From Bog-532 sp963830385 (lineage in GTDB: Bacteria; Actinomycetota; Actinomycetes; Streptosporangiales; Streptosporangiaceae): 64,000 nt of DNA. The DNA is taken from positions 695,180 to 759,179 of the forward strand of contig CAWHMD010000006.1 in NCBI GenBank assembly GCA_963830385.1. Reading direction: 5' to 3'. Shown in pieces: positions 25,638 to 33,508 of this stretch. Both the position numbers and the translations under genes were made by a program. The first letter of the stretch is position 1; the number at the start of each line of letters is the position of its first letter. The notes beneath the pieces are model-generated. The model was not told the DNA's origin, did not search any database, and saw only the letters and a program-made list of their open reading frames with translations.

Positions 25638-25868
25638 ATGCACGCCCCGGGACCCGCTGTAGCTGGGGCTAACGGTCCGTCCGCGGTATGGCTGGCGGGC
25701 CTACCCGGGTGGTCCGCCACCCGACGCGGGCTGGCCAAGTCCCTGTGGATCACCGTGGGCGCGGTCGAGAAGCACATCCGGCACATCTTCGGCGGGCTCG
25801 AGATTCCCGCCTCACCCGACATCCACCGCCGGGTGCCGGTCGTCATCACCTATCTCGGCACCAGGTGA
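25638..25868 (+). pseudogene. Remnant of a LuxR/NarL-type response regulator
   Basis: The stretch LAKSLWITVGAVEKHIRHIF followed by GLEIPASPDIHRRVPVVITYL is the C-terminal half of a LuxR helix-turn-helix as found in NarL-type regulators (S/T-x-x-A-V-E-K-H-I-x-x-I-F-x-K-L-x-I-P). The first helix and the whole receiver domain are absent, and the sequence before it (PSAVWLAGLPGWSATRRG) is unrelated. Best read as the tail of a lost regulator gene. Confidence 0.6.
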
Positions 25869-25900
25869 CCAGTCATCCGGATGATCGGCCGGATGACCGG

Positions 25901-26470
25901 TCAGGAGGGTGTCCGCGGCACCCGGCCCATCAGGTAGAACTCCTCGTTCGGCATGGTCTTGGTGAAGTGGGCCAGCCGGTTCGACATCGCGAAGAACGAG
26001 CTGATCGAGCCGACGTCCCAGATGTCCTCGTCGGTCAGCCCGTGCGCGCGCAGTGCACCCAGGTGCTCGTCGGTGATGGTCCACGGCTCGACCGCCAGCC
26101 TGACCGCGACCTCGATGATGGCCCGCTGGCGGTCGTCCAGCTCGGCGTTGCGCCAGTCGGTGGCGACCTGATCGGCGATCCGGGGGTTGCGGGTCCGGAT
26201 CCGGGCGATCGCACCGTGGGCGACCACGCAGTACAGGCAGTGGTTCTCGGCGCTGGTGGCCACGACGATCAGCTCGCGGTCCCCCTTGCTGAGCGCGGGG
26301 GTCTCCTTGTCCATCAGCGCGTCGTGGTAGGCGAAGAACGCCCGCCATTCGGCGGGCCGCCTGGCCAGCGCGAGGAAAATGTTCGGGACGAAGCCGGACT
26401 TCTCCTCGATCTCCTTGATCCGCGATCGCAGGTCTTCGGGCAGGTCTTCCAGCTCCGGTACGTCGAACAT
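25901..26470 (-). CDS. AhpD-like peroxidase-related protein (carboxymuconolactone decarboxylase fold)
   Basis: 189 residues from the ATG at 26470, which has GGTGGAGA ahead; a longer open frame into a Pro/Ala repeat is ignored. The catalytic redox pair is ENHCLYCVVAHGA (C-x-x-C-x-x-x-H), placed as in AhpD and uncharacterised peroxidase-related enzymes (TIGR01926). FVPNIFLALARRPAEWRAFF at the N-terminus and DIWDVGSISSFFAMSNRLA near the end are also typical. It would reduce peroxides with thiol partners. Divergent from the PPOX gene at 26577, 106-base shared promoter gap. Confidence 0.87.
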   Translation of the reverse strand: MFDVPELEDLPEDLRSRIKEIEEKSGFVPNIFLALARRPAEWRAFFAYHDALMDKETPALSKGDRELIVVATSAENHCLYCVVAHGAIARIRTRNPRIADQVATDWRNAELDDRQRAIIEVAVRLAVEPWTITDEHLGALRAHGLTDEDIWDVGSISSFFAMSNRLAHFTKTMPNEEFYLMGRVPRTPS

Positions 26471-26576
26471 GCTCTCCACCCTAAGCGGGGCGGGGGCCGG
26501 GGCAGGGGCGGGCGCAGGGCACCGGGACGCGAGGAGCATGATCGACAGAGCACACCCCCTACTTCAGGAGACGCCG

Positions 26577-26984
26577 ATGCCGAAACCTCCGCTGCCCGAG
26601 GCCGCCGTGGTCATGCTGGGCAAGCCGAACCCGGCGGTCATCTCGACCCTGCGGCGGGACGGCGCGCCGGTGACGGTGGCCACCTGGTACCTGTGGGAGG
26701 ACGGCCGGATCCTGGTCAACATGGACGAGGGCCGCAGGCGGCTGGAGCACCTGCGCCGCGATCCCCGGGTCGCCCTCGACGTGCTCGACGAGAGCGACTG
26801 GTACACCCACATCAGCATCACCGGCCACGTCGACGAGCTGCGCGACGACCCCGACCTGGCCGACATCGACCGGATATCCCGGCACTACACCGGCAACCCG
26901 TACAGCCAGCGCGACCGCGGCCGGGTCAGCGCCTGGATCGCCGTCGACGGCTGGCACGGCTGGGGCAGGTTCAAGGACAGCTGA
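26577..26984 (+). CDS. PPOX-class (F420/FMN-binding split-barrel) protein
   Basis: 135 residues from ATG with CAGGAGA upstream. Compact split beta-barrel: AVISTLRRDGAPVTVATWYLWEDGRILVNM, RRLEHLRRDPRVALDVLDESDWYTHISITG, then IDRISRHYTGNPYSQRDRGRVSAWI. The pattern R-x-D-G-x-P-x-x-x-x-x-W/F and K/R-x-x-x-L-R-x-D-P-R-V is that of TIGR03618-type F420-dependent biliverdin/quinone reductase-like proteins. Cofactor could be F420 or FMN; F420 is usual in actinobacteria. Unlinked in function to neighbours as far as seen. Confidence 0.85.
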   Translation: MPKPPLPEAAVVMLGKPNPAVISTLRRDGAPVTVATWYLWEDGRILVNMDEGRRRLEHLRRDPRVALDVLDESDWYTHISITGHVDELRDDPDLADIDRISRHYTGNPYSQRDRGRVSAWIAVDGWHGWGRFKDS

Positions 26985-27023
26985 ACCGGGCTCCTCGGAT
27001 CGGGGGTCACAACTGTCCGGTTT

Positions 27024-27041
27024 CGAAAGGTATAGTTCTCG
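27024..27041. promoter_or_regulatory. Possible TetR operator upstream of its own gene
   Basis: CGAAAGGTATAGTTCTCG contains AAAGGTATAGTT. A near copy, AAAAGGTATCATTT on the other strand, lies at 27891-27906 between the TetR and sugar-isomerase genes. Both lie where autoregulation and target regulation would place operators. Confidence 0.4.
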
Positions 27042-27087
27042 TAACTTTTTGCTACCTGACCGGGCTCTAGGCCGGCGATCACGGGAT

Positions 27088-27756
27088 GTGAGCACGTTGA
27101 CCGACGTCAAGGCGCCCAACGCGACCACGCGCCGCGGCCCGTACCAGAATGGCATCCGGCGGCGCCGGGAGATCATCGAATCGGCCTCGCGGATCTTCGC
27201 GGCCTACGGATTCACCAGCGGCTCGCTGCGGCAGATCGCCGACGAGGTCGGGGTGACGCCGGCCGCGCTGACCCGGCACTTCGGCAACAAGGAGGGCCTG
27301 CTCTCCGCGGTCCTGGCCAATTGGGACCGCGACGCGGAGATCAGGAACACCGCGGACATCCGCGGGCTGGACTACTTCATCGGGCTGCGCGACACCGCCC
27401 GCTACAACCAGGCCAACCGGGGCCTGATCGAGCTCTTCCTGACCCTGTCGGCCGAGTCGACGAACGCCTCGCACCCGGCCCGGGAGTTCATCCAGTCGCG
27501 CTACCGGCACGTGGTGGGGCACGGAGTCCAGCACCTGCGGGAGGCCCGGGACGACGGCGAGACCGTCTGGATGAGCGACGAGAAGATCACCGCCGAGGTG
27601 CGGTCGGTGTTCGCCACCATGGACGGCCTCCAGCTCCAGTGGCTGCTCGACCCGAGCATCGACCTGATCGGGATCTTCAGCCAGGCGCTGTCGGGGTACC
27701 TGGAGCGGTGGACCGGCCGTCCGGGCGTCCTGCCCCCGCTCGACAGCCAGAACTAA
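27088..27756 (+). CDS. TetR-family regulator
   Basis: 222 residues from the GTG at 27088. N-terminal helix-turn-helix (about 25-75): RREIIESASRIFAAYGFTSGSLRQIADEVGVTPAALTRHFGNKEGLLSAVL. The C-terminal domain is a ligand-binding helical bundle (FLTLSAESTNASHPAREFI, a motif shared with regulators of sugar catabolism). The next gene downstream, same strand, is a sugar-phosphate isomerase-like TIM barrel 196 bases away. A shared motif occurs before both genes, so it probably controls itself and that catabolic gene. Sugar-related effector is inference. Confidence 0.85.
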   Translation: MSTLTDVKAPNATTRRGPYQNGIRRRREIIESASRIFAAYGFTSGSLRQIADEVGVTPAALTRHFGNKEGLLSAVLANWDRDAEIRNTADIRGLDYFIGLRDTARYNQANRGLIELFLTLSAESTNASHPAREFIQSRYRHVVGHGVQHLREARDDGETVWMSDEKITAEVRSVFATMDGLQLQWLLDPSIDLIGIFSQALSGYLERWTGRPGVLPPLDSQN

Positions 27757-27952
27757 CGACGCCTGGACTTCGGCCCGGAACGTCTCCCAGGCGGCGGCCG
27801 GGTCACCGGCGTCGGCCACCATGCTGCCCACGCCGCTCGTCATCCTCATCGCCTTTCGCCGTGCGGCTGGGTCTTCCTGAAAAGTGAACCAAATGATACC
27901 TTTTAATTGTAATCATATGGCCACAATTGACCGTCAGCGGAGGTGTTGAACG
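27757..27952. promoter_or_regulatory. Intergenic region with AT-rich promoter and operator-like motif
   Basis: The last 70 bases are AT-rich (ATACCTTTTAATTGTAATC) in otherwise GC-rich DNA, suiting a promoter for the isomerase gene at 27953. The motif at 27891-27906 matches the one ahead of the TetR gene in inverted orientation. Confidence 0.45.
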
Positions 27953-28892
27953 GTGCGTTTCGGAGCGTCGATATGGCCGTGGAAGTGGGAGAAGCCCTAC
28001 GACGAAACGATCAAGCGGATAGGGCGGGCCGGGTTCCGGTCGACCGAGCTCATCGCCTGGGACGACGACGCCTTCACCACGTACTTCACCGACCAGACCG
28101 TTCGGGAGCTGCGCGCGATCCTGGACGGCGAGGGCATGGTCCTGTCCCAGTTCGTGGTCAAGACGCCGAACCTGTCGAGCCCGGACCCGGCCCGTCGCGC
28201 GGCGTCGGTCGAGCTGTTCAAGCAGGGCGTCGAGAAGACGGTGGCGCTCGGGTCGCCGATCATCAACACCGTCGTCCACTTCCCGTTCGCGATGCCGTTC
28301 CCGCAGCTGGCCGACCGGCCGCTGGTGCAGATGTTCTCCCAGGAGGTACCCCGGGATCTGGACTGGGCCCAGAACTACGAGGACTACGTGGCCGGGTTGC
28401 GTGAGTGCGCCCGCGCGGCCGAGGACGCCGGCATCCGCTACAGCCTGGAGCCGCACCCGTTCCGGTACGGCGCCAACACCGAGGGCCTGCTGCGGCTGAT
28501 TGAGAAGGTGGGCTCCCCGGCCTTGGGCGTCAACGTGGATCCGAGCCACCTGTTCCCGGTCGGCGACCTGCCGCACGTCACCGTCTACCGGCTCGGCGAC
28601 CGGGTGCTGCACTGCCACTTCTCCGACAACGACGGCGAGACCAACGTCCACTGGCGTCCGGGCATGGGCAAGATCAACTGGCAGCACCTGATGCAGGCGC
28701 TGGCCGACACCGGCTTCGACGGCGTCATCTCACTCGAATTCGAGGACATCCCCGGCGTCTCCCGCGGTCCCCGGCACACGCACGGCGCCTATCACGGCAA
28801 CGACGTGGCGACCGAAGGCTTCAGAGGAGTACCTGACCGCCCTCAGCTATCTGACCGGGCTCGCGAAGGAGGCCGGCCTCAAGGTCGAGTGA
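27953..28892 (+). pseudogene. Xylose-isomerase-like TIM-barrel (sugar phosphate isomerase/epimerase), +1 frameshift near the end
   Basis: From the GTG at 27953 the protein is a complete TIM barrel through MRFGASIWPWKWEKPYDET, IRYSLEPHPFRYG (metal Glu), GVNVDPSHLF (Asp), VLHCHFSDNDGETNVHWRPGMGKINW, and ISLEFEDIPG (final Glu), the metal-binding set of the AP_endonuc_2 family. At about 28823 an extra base (or two missing) throws the frame: unshifted text reads RGVPDRPQLSDRAREGG to 28900, whereas one base later it reads EEYLTALSYLTGLAKEAGL and stops at 28892, a normal helical C-terminus of these enzymes. All catalytic residues precede the lesion, so the enzyme could still work. Likely acts in carbohydrate catabolism under the upstream TetR protein. 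Confidence 0.75.
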
Positions 28893-28901
28893 CCTGGTAA
28901 G

Positions 28902-28946
28902 GCTCGGGCTGGGCCTGCCGAGCGGAGCAGCAGCGCCCAGCCGAGC
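28902..28946. terminator. Hairpin terminator between convergent genes
   Basis: GCTCGGGCTGGGC (28902-28914) and GCCCAGCCGAGC (28935-28946) form a 12-base stem with one bulged base and a 20-base loop, between the isomerase and the convergent glycosyltransferase. No T run follows, as usual in high-GC actinobacteria. Confidence 0.55.
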
Positions 28947-29007
28947 GGGCCGGCTGGTGGGCAACCCGGCTGCCCTTCCGGCCGCCGCGCTGGCCGGAAA
29001 GCCGGAG

Positions 29008-30303
29008 TCAGCGACCGAGGATGTCGTGGAGGTGCGACACCGGCCAGCGCCGGTCGAACAGGGTCGGGTCGCCCCGGTCCTCGGCCCGTAGCTGCTCGAT
29101 CAGGGTCACGTAGCCGTCGAGGTCGAGCTTCCTGACCAGGGCGAGCAGGTCGGCCGCCTCGCCGGTGACCGGGTCGACCGGGGCGACGAACCGGTCGTAG
29201 ACGTCCACGATCTGCTGGATCATCGCGAGGTGGCGCTGGCCGGGATCGACTGAAGGGAACTTCGTCGCCGCGAAGTCCTCGGTGAACACGATCGGCTCGA
29301 CGGCCAGGGCCTCGGGCCCGTAGAGCTGGGCGAGATGGATGAGCAGCTCGACGTCAAAGGTCTCGTTGAACGATGACATCTGGCCGAGCGCCGGGCCGAG
29401 AGCGATCGCGTCGAACGCCTTGAAGCCGGCCTGGGTGTCGAGCACCGGGGCCAGCGCCGGGATGAGCGTGGCCCGGACGAAGTGGCGGAACAGCACGATG
29501 ATCTTGTCCGGCTTGCCGCCCGTGCTCTGCGGCTCGGTAACCGGGCCGTCCGGCCGGATCAGCACGGCGCCGGCGAGCCCGTAACGCTGGCCGAGCGCGC
29601 CGGTGACCGTGTCACTGGACACCACCGGCGCCACCAGGGAACCCAGCTGAGCCAGGTTGGCGGACAGATCGGCATCGGTGTAGGCGACGACATGACGGCC
29701 GGCGCCGTCCGCCCAGGCCGGACCGGTCCGGACCGCCGTCGCCAGCGCGGCCAGGATCGAACCGCCCTTGCGCGACTCATCGGTCGAGGTCAGCCGGTCG
29801 AACGCGGGGCTGATGGAAACGGCACCGTTGATCAGCTCGGCCAGCCTCAGCACCTTCACGCTGCGGTGGCCTTCCGCCGGGTAGCCCTCGGCGGCGGCGA
29901 TCTCCTCCATCAGATCGGCGCTGCTGGGCTGATCCGGGCAGCCGTCGTCGCAGGCGATGATGCTCCAGGTGACACCGGGCAGGTCGCCGGTCAGCCAGTC
30001 GAGCTGGCGGACCTTGGCCCGGACGAAGTCCTCCCCGTGCGGGTGGACGGTGCGGGGAACCATCCGCCCGGTCTCGCCGTACATGGCCCAGACCACGGTC
30101 AGGTGGATCGGCCCGGTCAGCTCGCTCAGCCGCTGCCGCGAGCGCGCCACGGCCATCGCCTCGGCCGCCACGGCCGGGCCGTGATTGGCCACGACCTGCG
30201 CCAACGCCCCCTCGTCCTTGATCAGCGGGCCGGCCGCGTCGAGCACCGCCTCGTTCTGCTCGGAGTCGGTCAGGTCGCGTACCGGCGTCTGCGCTTCATC
30301 CAT
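29008..30303 (-). CDS. GT2-like glycosyltransferase-fold protein
   Basis: 431 residues from ATG 30303 (a TTG nine bases earlier is possible). After a 65-residue helical N-terminus comes a GT-A-like domain: HLTVVWAMYGETGRM, WSIIACDDGCPDQPSS (nucleotide-sugar binding Asp pair) and the DxD-like HVVAYTDADLSANLAQLG. The segment DTQAGFKAFDAIALGP with FNETFDVELLIHLAQ corresponds to the D-x-x-x-G-F-K/D-F-E-L-L acceptor region of dolichyl-phosphate-type GT2 enzymes. It has no membrane segment, so it probably glycosylates a soluble acceptor. Isolated on its strand; acceptor and sugar unknown. Confidence 0.72.
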   Translation of the reverse strand: MDEAQTPVRDLTDSEQNEAVLDAAGPLIKDEGALAQVVANHGPAVAAEAMAVARSRQRLSELTGPIHLTVVWAMYGETGRMVPRTVHPHGEDFVRAKVRQLDWLTGDLPGVTWSIIACDDGCPDQPSSADLMEEIAAAEGYPAEGHRSVKVLRLAELINGAVSISPAFDRLTSTDESRKGGSILAALATAVRTGPAWADGAGRHVVAYTDADLSANLAQLGSLVAPVVSSDTVTGALGQRYGLAGAVLIRPDGPVTEPQSTGGKPDKIIVLFRHFVRATLIPALAPVLDTQAGFKAFDAIALGPALGQMSSFNETFDVELLIHLAQLYGPEALAVEPIVFTEDFAATKFPSVDPGQRHLAMIQQIVDVYDRFVAPVDPVTGEAADLLALVRKLDLDGYVTLIEQLRAEDRGDPTLFDRRWPVSHLHDILGR

Positions 30304-30376
30304 GGCCCCCAAGCATGTCAGGGGAGACAGGCCGTTGGGGTGAGCTCGCGCCAGGAGATGATCATGTCGACGGCGG

Positions 30377-30946
30377 TCAGGGGCGCAGGCCGTCGACGAA
30401 GATGGCGACCAGGTGCTGACCGTAGTCGGGTCCCTCCCCCGGCACCGGCTGGCACAGCAGGGCCACTGCGTGCAGCACGTCGGCCGCGCTGACGTCGGCC
30501 CGGATCCCGCCGGCGGCGCGGGCGGCCGCCATCAGGTTCTCGAGCACCGGCTCCATGCGCTGGTAGAAGTGTTCGCGCATGGCCTGGTGGGCGGTGTCGG
30601 ACGACTGCAGGGCCGACGCCAGGCCCACCTTGGTGGCGACCAGTTCGGTGTACCGGTGGATCCATTTGGCCAGCGCTGTGGCCGGCGGATTGGTTGCGCT
30701 CAGGGCCACGCCCGCGTCCGCGCAGGCGTCGATCTCGTGCTTCAGCACGGCGAGCACGAGGTCCGAGCGCTGCGGGAAGTGCCGGTAGAGCGTCCCCACC
30801 CCGACCCCGGCCCGGTCGGTGATCTCTTTCGCGGGAGCGTCTACGCCCGAGATGGCGAAGACGGCCTTGGCCGCCTCCAGCAGGGCGTCGAGATTGCGCT
30901 GGGCGTCGGCCCGCCGCCGCCGCGTCGCCGCGGTCTCCGTCACCAC
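30377..30946 (-). CDS. TetR-family regulator
   Basis: 189 residues. N-terminal helix-turn-helix: NLDALLEAAKAVFAISGVDAPAKEITDRAGVGVGTLYRHFPQRSDLVLAVL. The C-terminus matches the SCO1712-like/TetR_C group common in actinobacteria. It is divergent from the aldo/keto reductase gene at 31125; the gap holds two palindromes with CGGAAAG/CTTTCCG arms, an excellent candidate operator. The regulator thus probably represses both itself and the reductase and is released by an electrophilic or aldehyde-type substrate, the last point being inference. Confidence 0.9.
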   Translation of the reverse strand: MVTETAATRRRRADAQRNLDALLEAAKAVFAISGVDAPAKEITDRAGVGVGTLYRHFPQRSDLVLAVLKHEIDACADAGVALSATNPPATALAKWIHRYTELVATKVGLASALQSSDTAHQAMREHFYQRMEPVLENLMAAARAAGGIRADVSAADVLHAVALLCQPVPGEGPDYGQHLVAIFVDGLRP

Positions 30947-31053
30947 AGTTCTCCGCTCACCCTCTCCTCACCCTCTCCGCTCACCCTCGCCGCTCGCCTG
31001 ACGTCAGGCACCGCCTCACCGGCCACTTCCGCCCGGCCCATCACTTGCATAAG

Positions 31054-31091
31054 CGGAAAGCCTTTCCGTATATTAACGGAAGAGCTTTCCG
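31054..31091. promoter_or_regulatory. Two palindromic operators around a -10-like TATATT
   Basis: CGGAAAGCCTTTCCG (31054-31068) is a perfect 7+1+7 palindrome; CGGAAGAGCTTTCCG (31077-31091) is a near copy. Their centres are 23 bases apart, about two helical turns, with TATATT between them. Location between divergent TetR and aldo/keto reductase genes fits cooperative TetR binding over the promoter. Confidence 0.75.
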
Positions 31092-31124
31092 TTTCACTTC
31101 CACCATACGGCAGGAGGAACCGTC

Positions 31125-32147
31125 ATGCAGTACCGCACCCTCGGCCGGACCGGCATCAAGGTCAGCCCGTACGCGCTCGGCACGCTGATGTTCGCCACCT
31201 CGATCAGCAACCTCGACCCGGCCGACTCGGCCCGCGTCCTGCACAAGGCGCTCGACGCCGGGATCAACTTCGTCGACACCGCCGACGCCTACGGCGACTC
31301 GGAGGAGGTCGTCGGCCAGGCGCTCAAGGGGCGCCGCGAGAACGTCGTGCTGGCGACCAAGTTCGGCCGTCCGGTGGGGGAAGACCCCAACCAGCGGGGC
31401 ACGTCCCGCCGGTGGATCATGACCGCGGTCGAGAACTCGCTGCGCCGGCTGCAGACCGACTACATCGACCTCTACCAGGTGCACCGGGTCGACCCGGCCA
31501 CCGACGTCGAGGAAACGCTGTCGGCGCTGTCGGACCTGGTCCACAGCGGCAAGGTCCGGGCGATCGGGTCGTCCAACACGCCGGCGTCCGAGATCGTCGA
31601 GGCCCAGTGGGCCGCCGAGCGCCGCGGCCTGGAACGCTTCCACACCGAGCAGCCGGTCTACTCGCTGCTCAACCGGGGGATCGAGAGCGAGGTGCTGCCG
31701 GTCGCGCAGCGCTACGGGCTGGGGACGCTCGTGTGGGGACCGCTCGGGCAGGGCCTGCTCACCGGCCGCGTCCGCAAGGGCCAGCACAATGACCTGCGCC
31801 GGGCCGCCCTGGTCCGGCACCTCAGCGACGAGCGCCGCCTCGACGTCGTCGAGCAGCTCATCCCCGTCGCCGAGCAGGCGGGGATGCCGCTGATCCACCT
31901 GGCCATGGCGTTCACCATCGCTCACCCCGGCGTCACCAGCGCCCTGCTCGGCGCCCGCACCGAGGAACAACTGGACGGCCTCCTGACCGGTGTCGACGTC
32001 GCCCTCTCGGACGACATCCTCGACCGCATCGACGAGATCGTCCCGCCCGGCACCGATGTCGGCACCCTCGACCAGGCCTACCTGCCGCCCGCCCTCCTCA
32101 ACCCGAGCCTGCGCCGCCGGCCGATCGCGGACCGTTCTGCTGGGTGA
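31125..32147 (+). CDS. Aldo/keto reductase
   Basis: 340 residues, ATG after GGCAGGAGG. AKR signature blocks: INFVDTADAYGDSEEVVGQALKG (catalytic Asp/Tyr region), ENVVLATKFG with the catalytic Lys, TDYIDLYQVHRVDP (catalytic His position), FHTEQPVYSLLNRG, and the NADP-binding end HPGVTSALLGARTEEQL. It belongs to the AKR11/YajO-like branch and reduces carbonyls with NADPH in the cytoplasm. Its promoter holds two operators for the divergent TetR regulator. It is the last well-conserved gene before the accessory region. Confidence 0.93.
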   Translation: MQYRTLGRTGIKVSPYALGTLMFATSISNLDPADSARVLHKALDAGINFVDTADAYGDSEEVVGQALKGRRENVVLATKFGRPVGEDPNQRGTSRRWIMTAVENSLRRLQTDYIDLYQVHRVDPATDVEETLSALSDLVHSGKVRAIGSSNTPASEIVEAQWAAERRGLERFHTEQPVYSLLNRGIESEVLPVAQRYGLGTLVWGPLGQGLLTGRVRKGQHNDLRRAALVRHLSDERRLDVVEQLIPVAEQAGMPLIHLAMAFTIAHPGVTSALLGARTEEQLDGLLTGVDVALSDDILDRIDEIVPPGTDVGTLDQAYLPPALLNPSLRRRPIADRSAG

Positions 32148-32242
32148 GGAGCACACAAAAGCGGCCTTGAAAGCTGCAGGTCCCGAGTCACCCTGTTGGC
32201 ATGCCTTAACCGTGCGTTATTAGCATCACCTGGGTCAGGACT

Positions 32243-32605
32243 GTGCTGTACCAAGCGGAGCTCGCCCTGCACAACGGCGACGCGGGCCCGCGCCGGGCCA
32301 TCTGGTCCCGCAACGAGCCCGTGAGCATCCTGGGGGCGGCGCGCAACGCCTGCGGACAGCGGGAAGTGGAGGAGGTATTTGCTTTCCTCGAGCAGATGTT
32401 CTCCGACTGCACGGCCTACAGTTTCGAGCTGCAGGCGTGTGACGTGGTGGGCCAGATGGCCTATACCTCCGGCTTTGAGCACGTCTCGGTTTCCATGGAC
32501 GGACAGCCGCGCAGTTTCACCTTGCGAGCCACCCAGGTCTATCGCCGTGAGGGCGGCGAGTGGAAGGTCGTCCATCGGCACGCCGACTACGCGACCGAGC
32601 AGTAA
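32243..32605 (+). CDS. SnoaL/NTF2-like protein, possibly N-terminally trimmed
   Basis: 120 residues from a GTG. Fold markers of the ketosteroid-isomerase-like group that includes YybH/DUF4440: LALHNGDAGPRRAIWSRNEPVSILGA, VFAFLEQMFSDC, LACDVVG-like strand, and the C-terminal TLRATQVYRREGGEWKVVHRHADY, very characteristic. Related proteins usually begin 12-15 residues earlier (a helix ending Y-x-A/Y-Q-A-E-L); here an in-frame TAA lies upstream and no ribosome site is visible, so either the message is leaderless or the start is lost. The stop is eight bases from a tRNA-Phe-like fragment. Confidence 0.7.
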   Translation: MLYQAELALHNGDAGPRRAIWSRNEPVSILGAARNACGQREVEEVFAFLEQMFSDCTAYSFELQACDVVGQMAYTSGFEHVSVSMDGQPRSFTLRATQVYRREGGEWKVVHRHADYATEQ

Positions 32606-32612
32606 GAAACGG

Positions 32613-32629
32613 GTGGTCAGGGGCGGGTC
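32613..32629 (-). other. Short tRNA-Phe 3'-end-like fragment
   Basis: GTGGTCAGGGGCGGGTC equals the first 17 bases (reverse strand of the tRNA 3' end) of the fragment at 40954-40971 with one G missing. It sits at the junction where conserved genes give way to accessory ones, so it may be a decayed attachment site. The match is short. Confidence 0.35.
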
Positions 32630-32713
32630 CACCAGGGGCCACACGCGCGATATCCGCCGTTCTGCGCGACCGGAGAGGCGCGGCCGGGCGATTCAGTGAC
32701 CGAAGCATATTGG

Positions 32714-33505
32714 TCATTCTGCGCTTTGACCGGTGACTGGACCGGCCGGTGGAGGTGCGGTCGCGGTGGCGCGGCCGGTTCGCAGGACGAGCAGGTCGAG
32801 GGTATCGATGACCGGGCCTGGCTGGGTCGCGGCGGCAGCACGGAGCCTGGCCAGGCCTGCTTGGTAGGCATCGTCGGTGATGAGCATGAGCGGGGTGTGC
32901 GCTTCACGCTGCGCGGTGGCGGCTATGGCGGCGAGTGAGGGGGCGGTCACCTGGCGGACCGGTTCCAGGGTCACGTAGCTGAAGCCTGCTGCGGCGAATG
33001 CCGTGCGCACACTGGTAACGCTGGGGAAGGTGTCCAGGACTGCGGTGGCCTCGGGCCAGTAGCGGAACAGCCCGATGCCGTGGTGACGGCCCGGGAATAC
33101 GCTGCGGATGAGCACGGGGGCAGCGGGCCGGAGTACCCGGTGAAGCTCGCGCGAAGCGGCGGGAAGGTCGGCCAGGTGATGGATGACGGTGGATAGCCAG
33201 GCACCGTCCATGGTCGCGGAGGCGAGCGGCAGTGCCGTGGCATGCCCCGCGATCATGGCCGGCCAGCGGGAGCGGGCACGCATGGCTGCGGAAGGCTCGA
33301 CAGCTACGACGCTGATGCCGTACCAGCTGGCCAGGGTGGCGGCCCAGGTGCCGGTGCCAGCGCCCAGGTCGAGCACCCGCATGCCGGGCCGGGGAGCCAG
33401 GTGTCGGGCAATCGCGGCGCGCCATTCGCTGAGGGCGCCTGGCGGGAGTTCGCGGGAGGCATGGAATGCCTCGGCCACGGCATCGTTGTAGTCGATCCGG
33501 GCCAT
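32714..33505 (-). CDS. Class I SAM-dependent methyltransferase
   Basis: 263 residues. Motif I VLDLGAGTGTWAATLASW, acidic end of beta-2 VVAVEPSAAMRARS, motif II/III LPLASATMDGAWLSTVIHHLADLPAASRELHRVLRP. This is the Methyltransf_11/25-type fold used on small molecules. The C-terminal third (YVTLEPVRQVTAPSLAAIAATAQREAHTPL) is helical and probably contacts the substrate. It starts three bases after the stop of the upstream VOC fusion gene (33509-34486), so the two form an operon expressed from the symmetric promoter at 34.5 kb. Substrate unknown. Confidence 0.85.
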   Translation of the reverse strand: MARIDYNDAVAEAFHASRELPPGALSEWRAAIARHLAPRPGMRVLDLGAGTGTWAATLASWYGISVVAVEPSAAMRARSRWPAMIAGHATALPLASATMDGAWLSTVIHHLADLPAASRELHRVLRPAAPVLIRSVFPGRHHGIGLFRYWPEATAVLDTFPSVTSVRTAFAAAGFSYVTLEPVRQVTAPSLAAIAATAQREAHTPLMLITDDAYQAGLARLRAAAATQPGPVIDTLDLLVLRTGRATATAPPPAGPVTGQSAE

Positions 33506-33508
33506 GGC

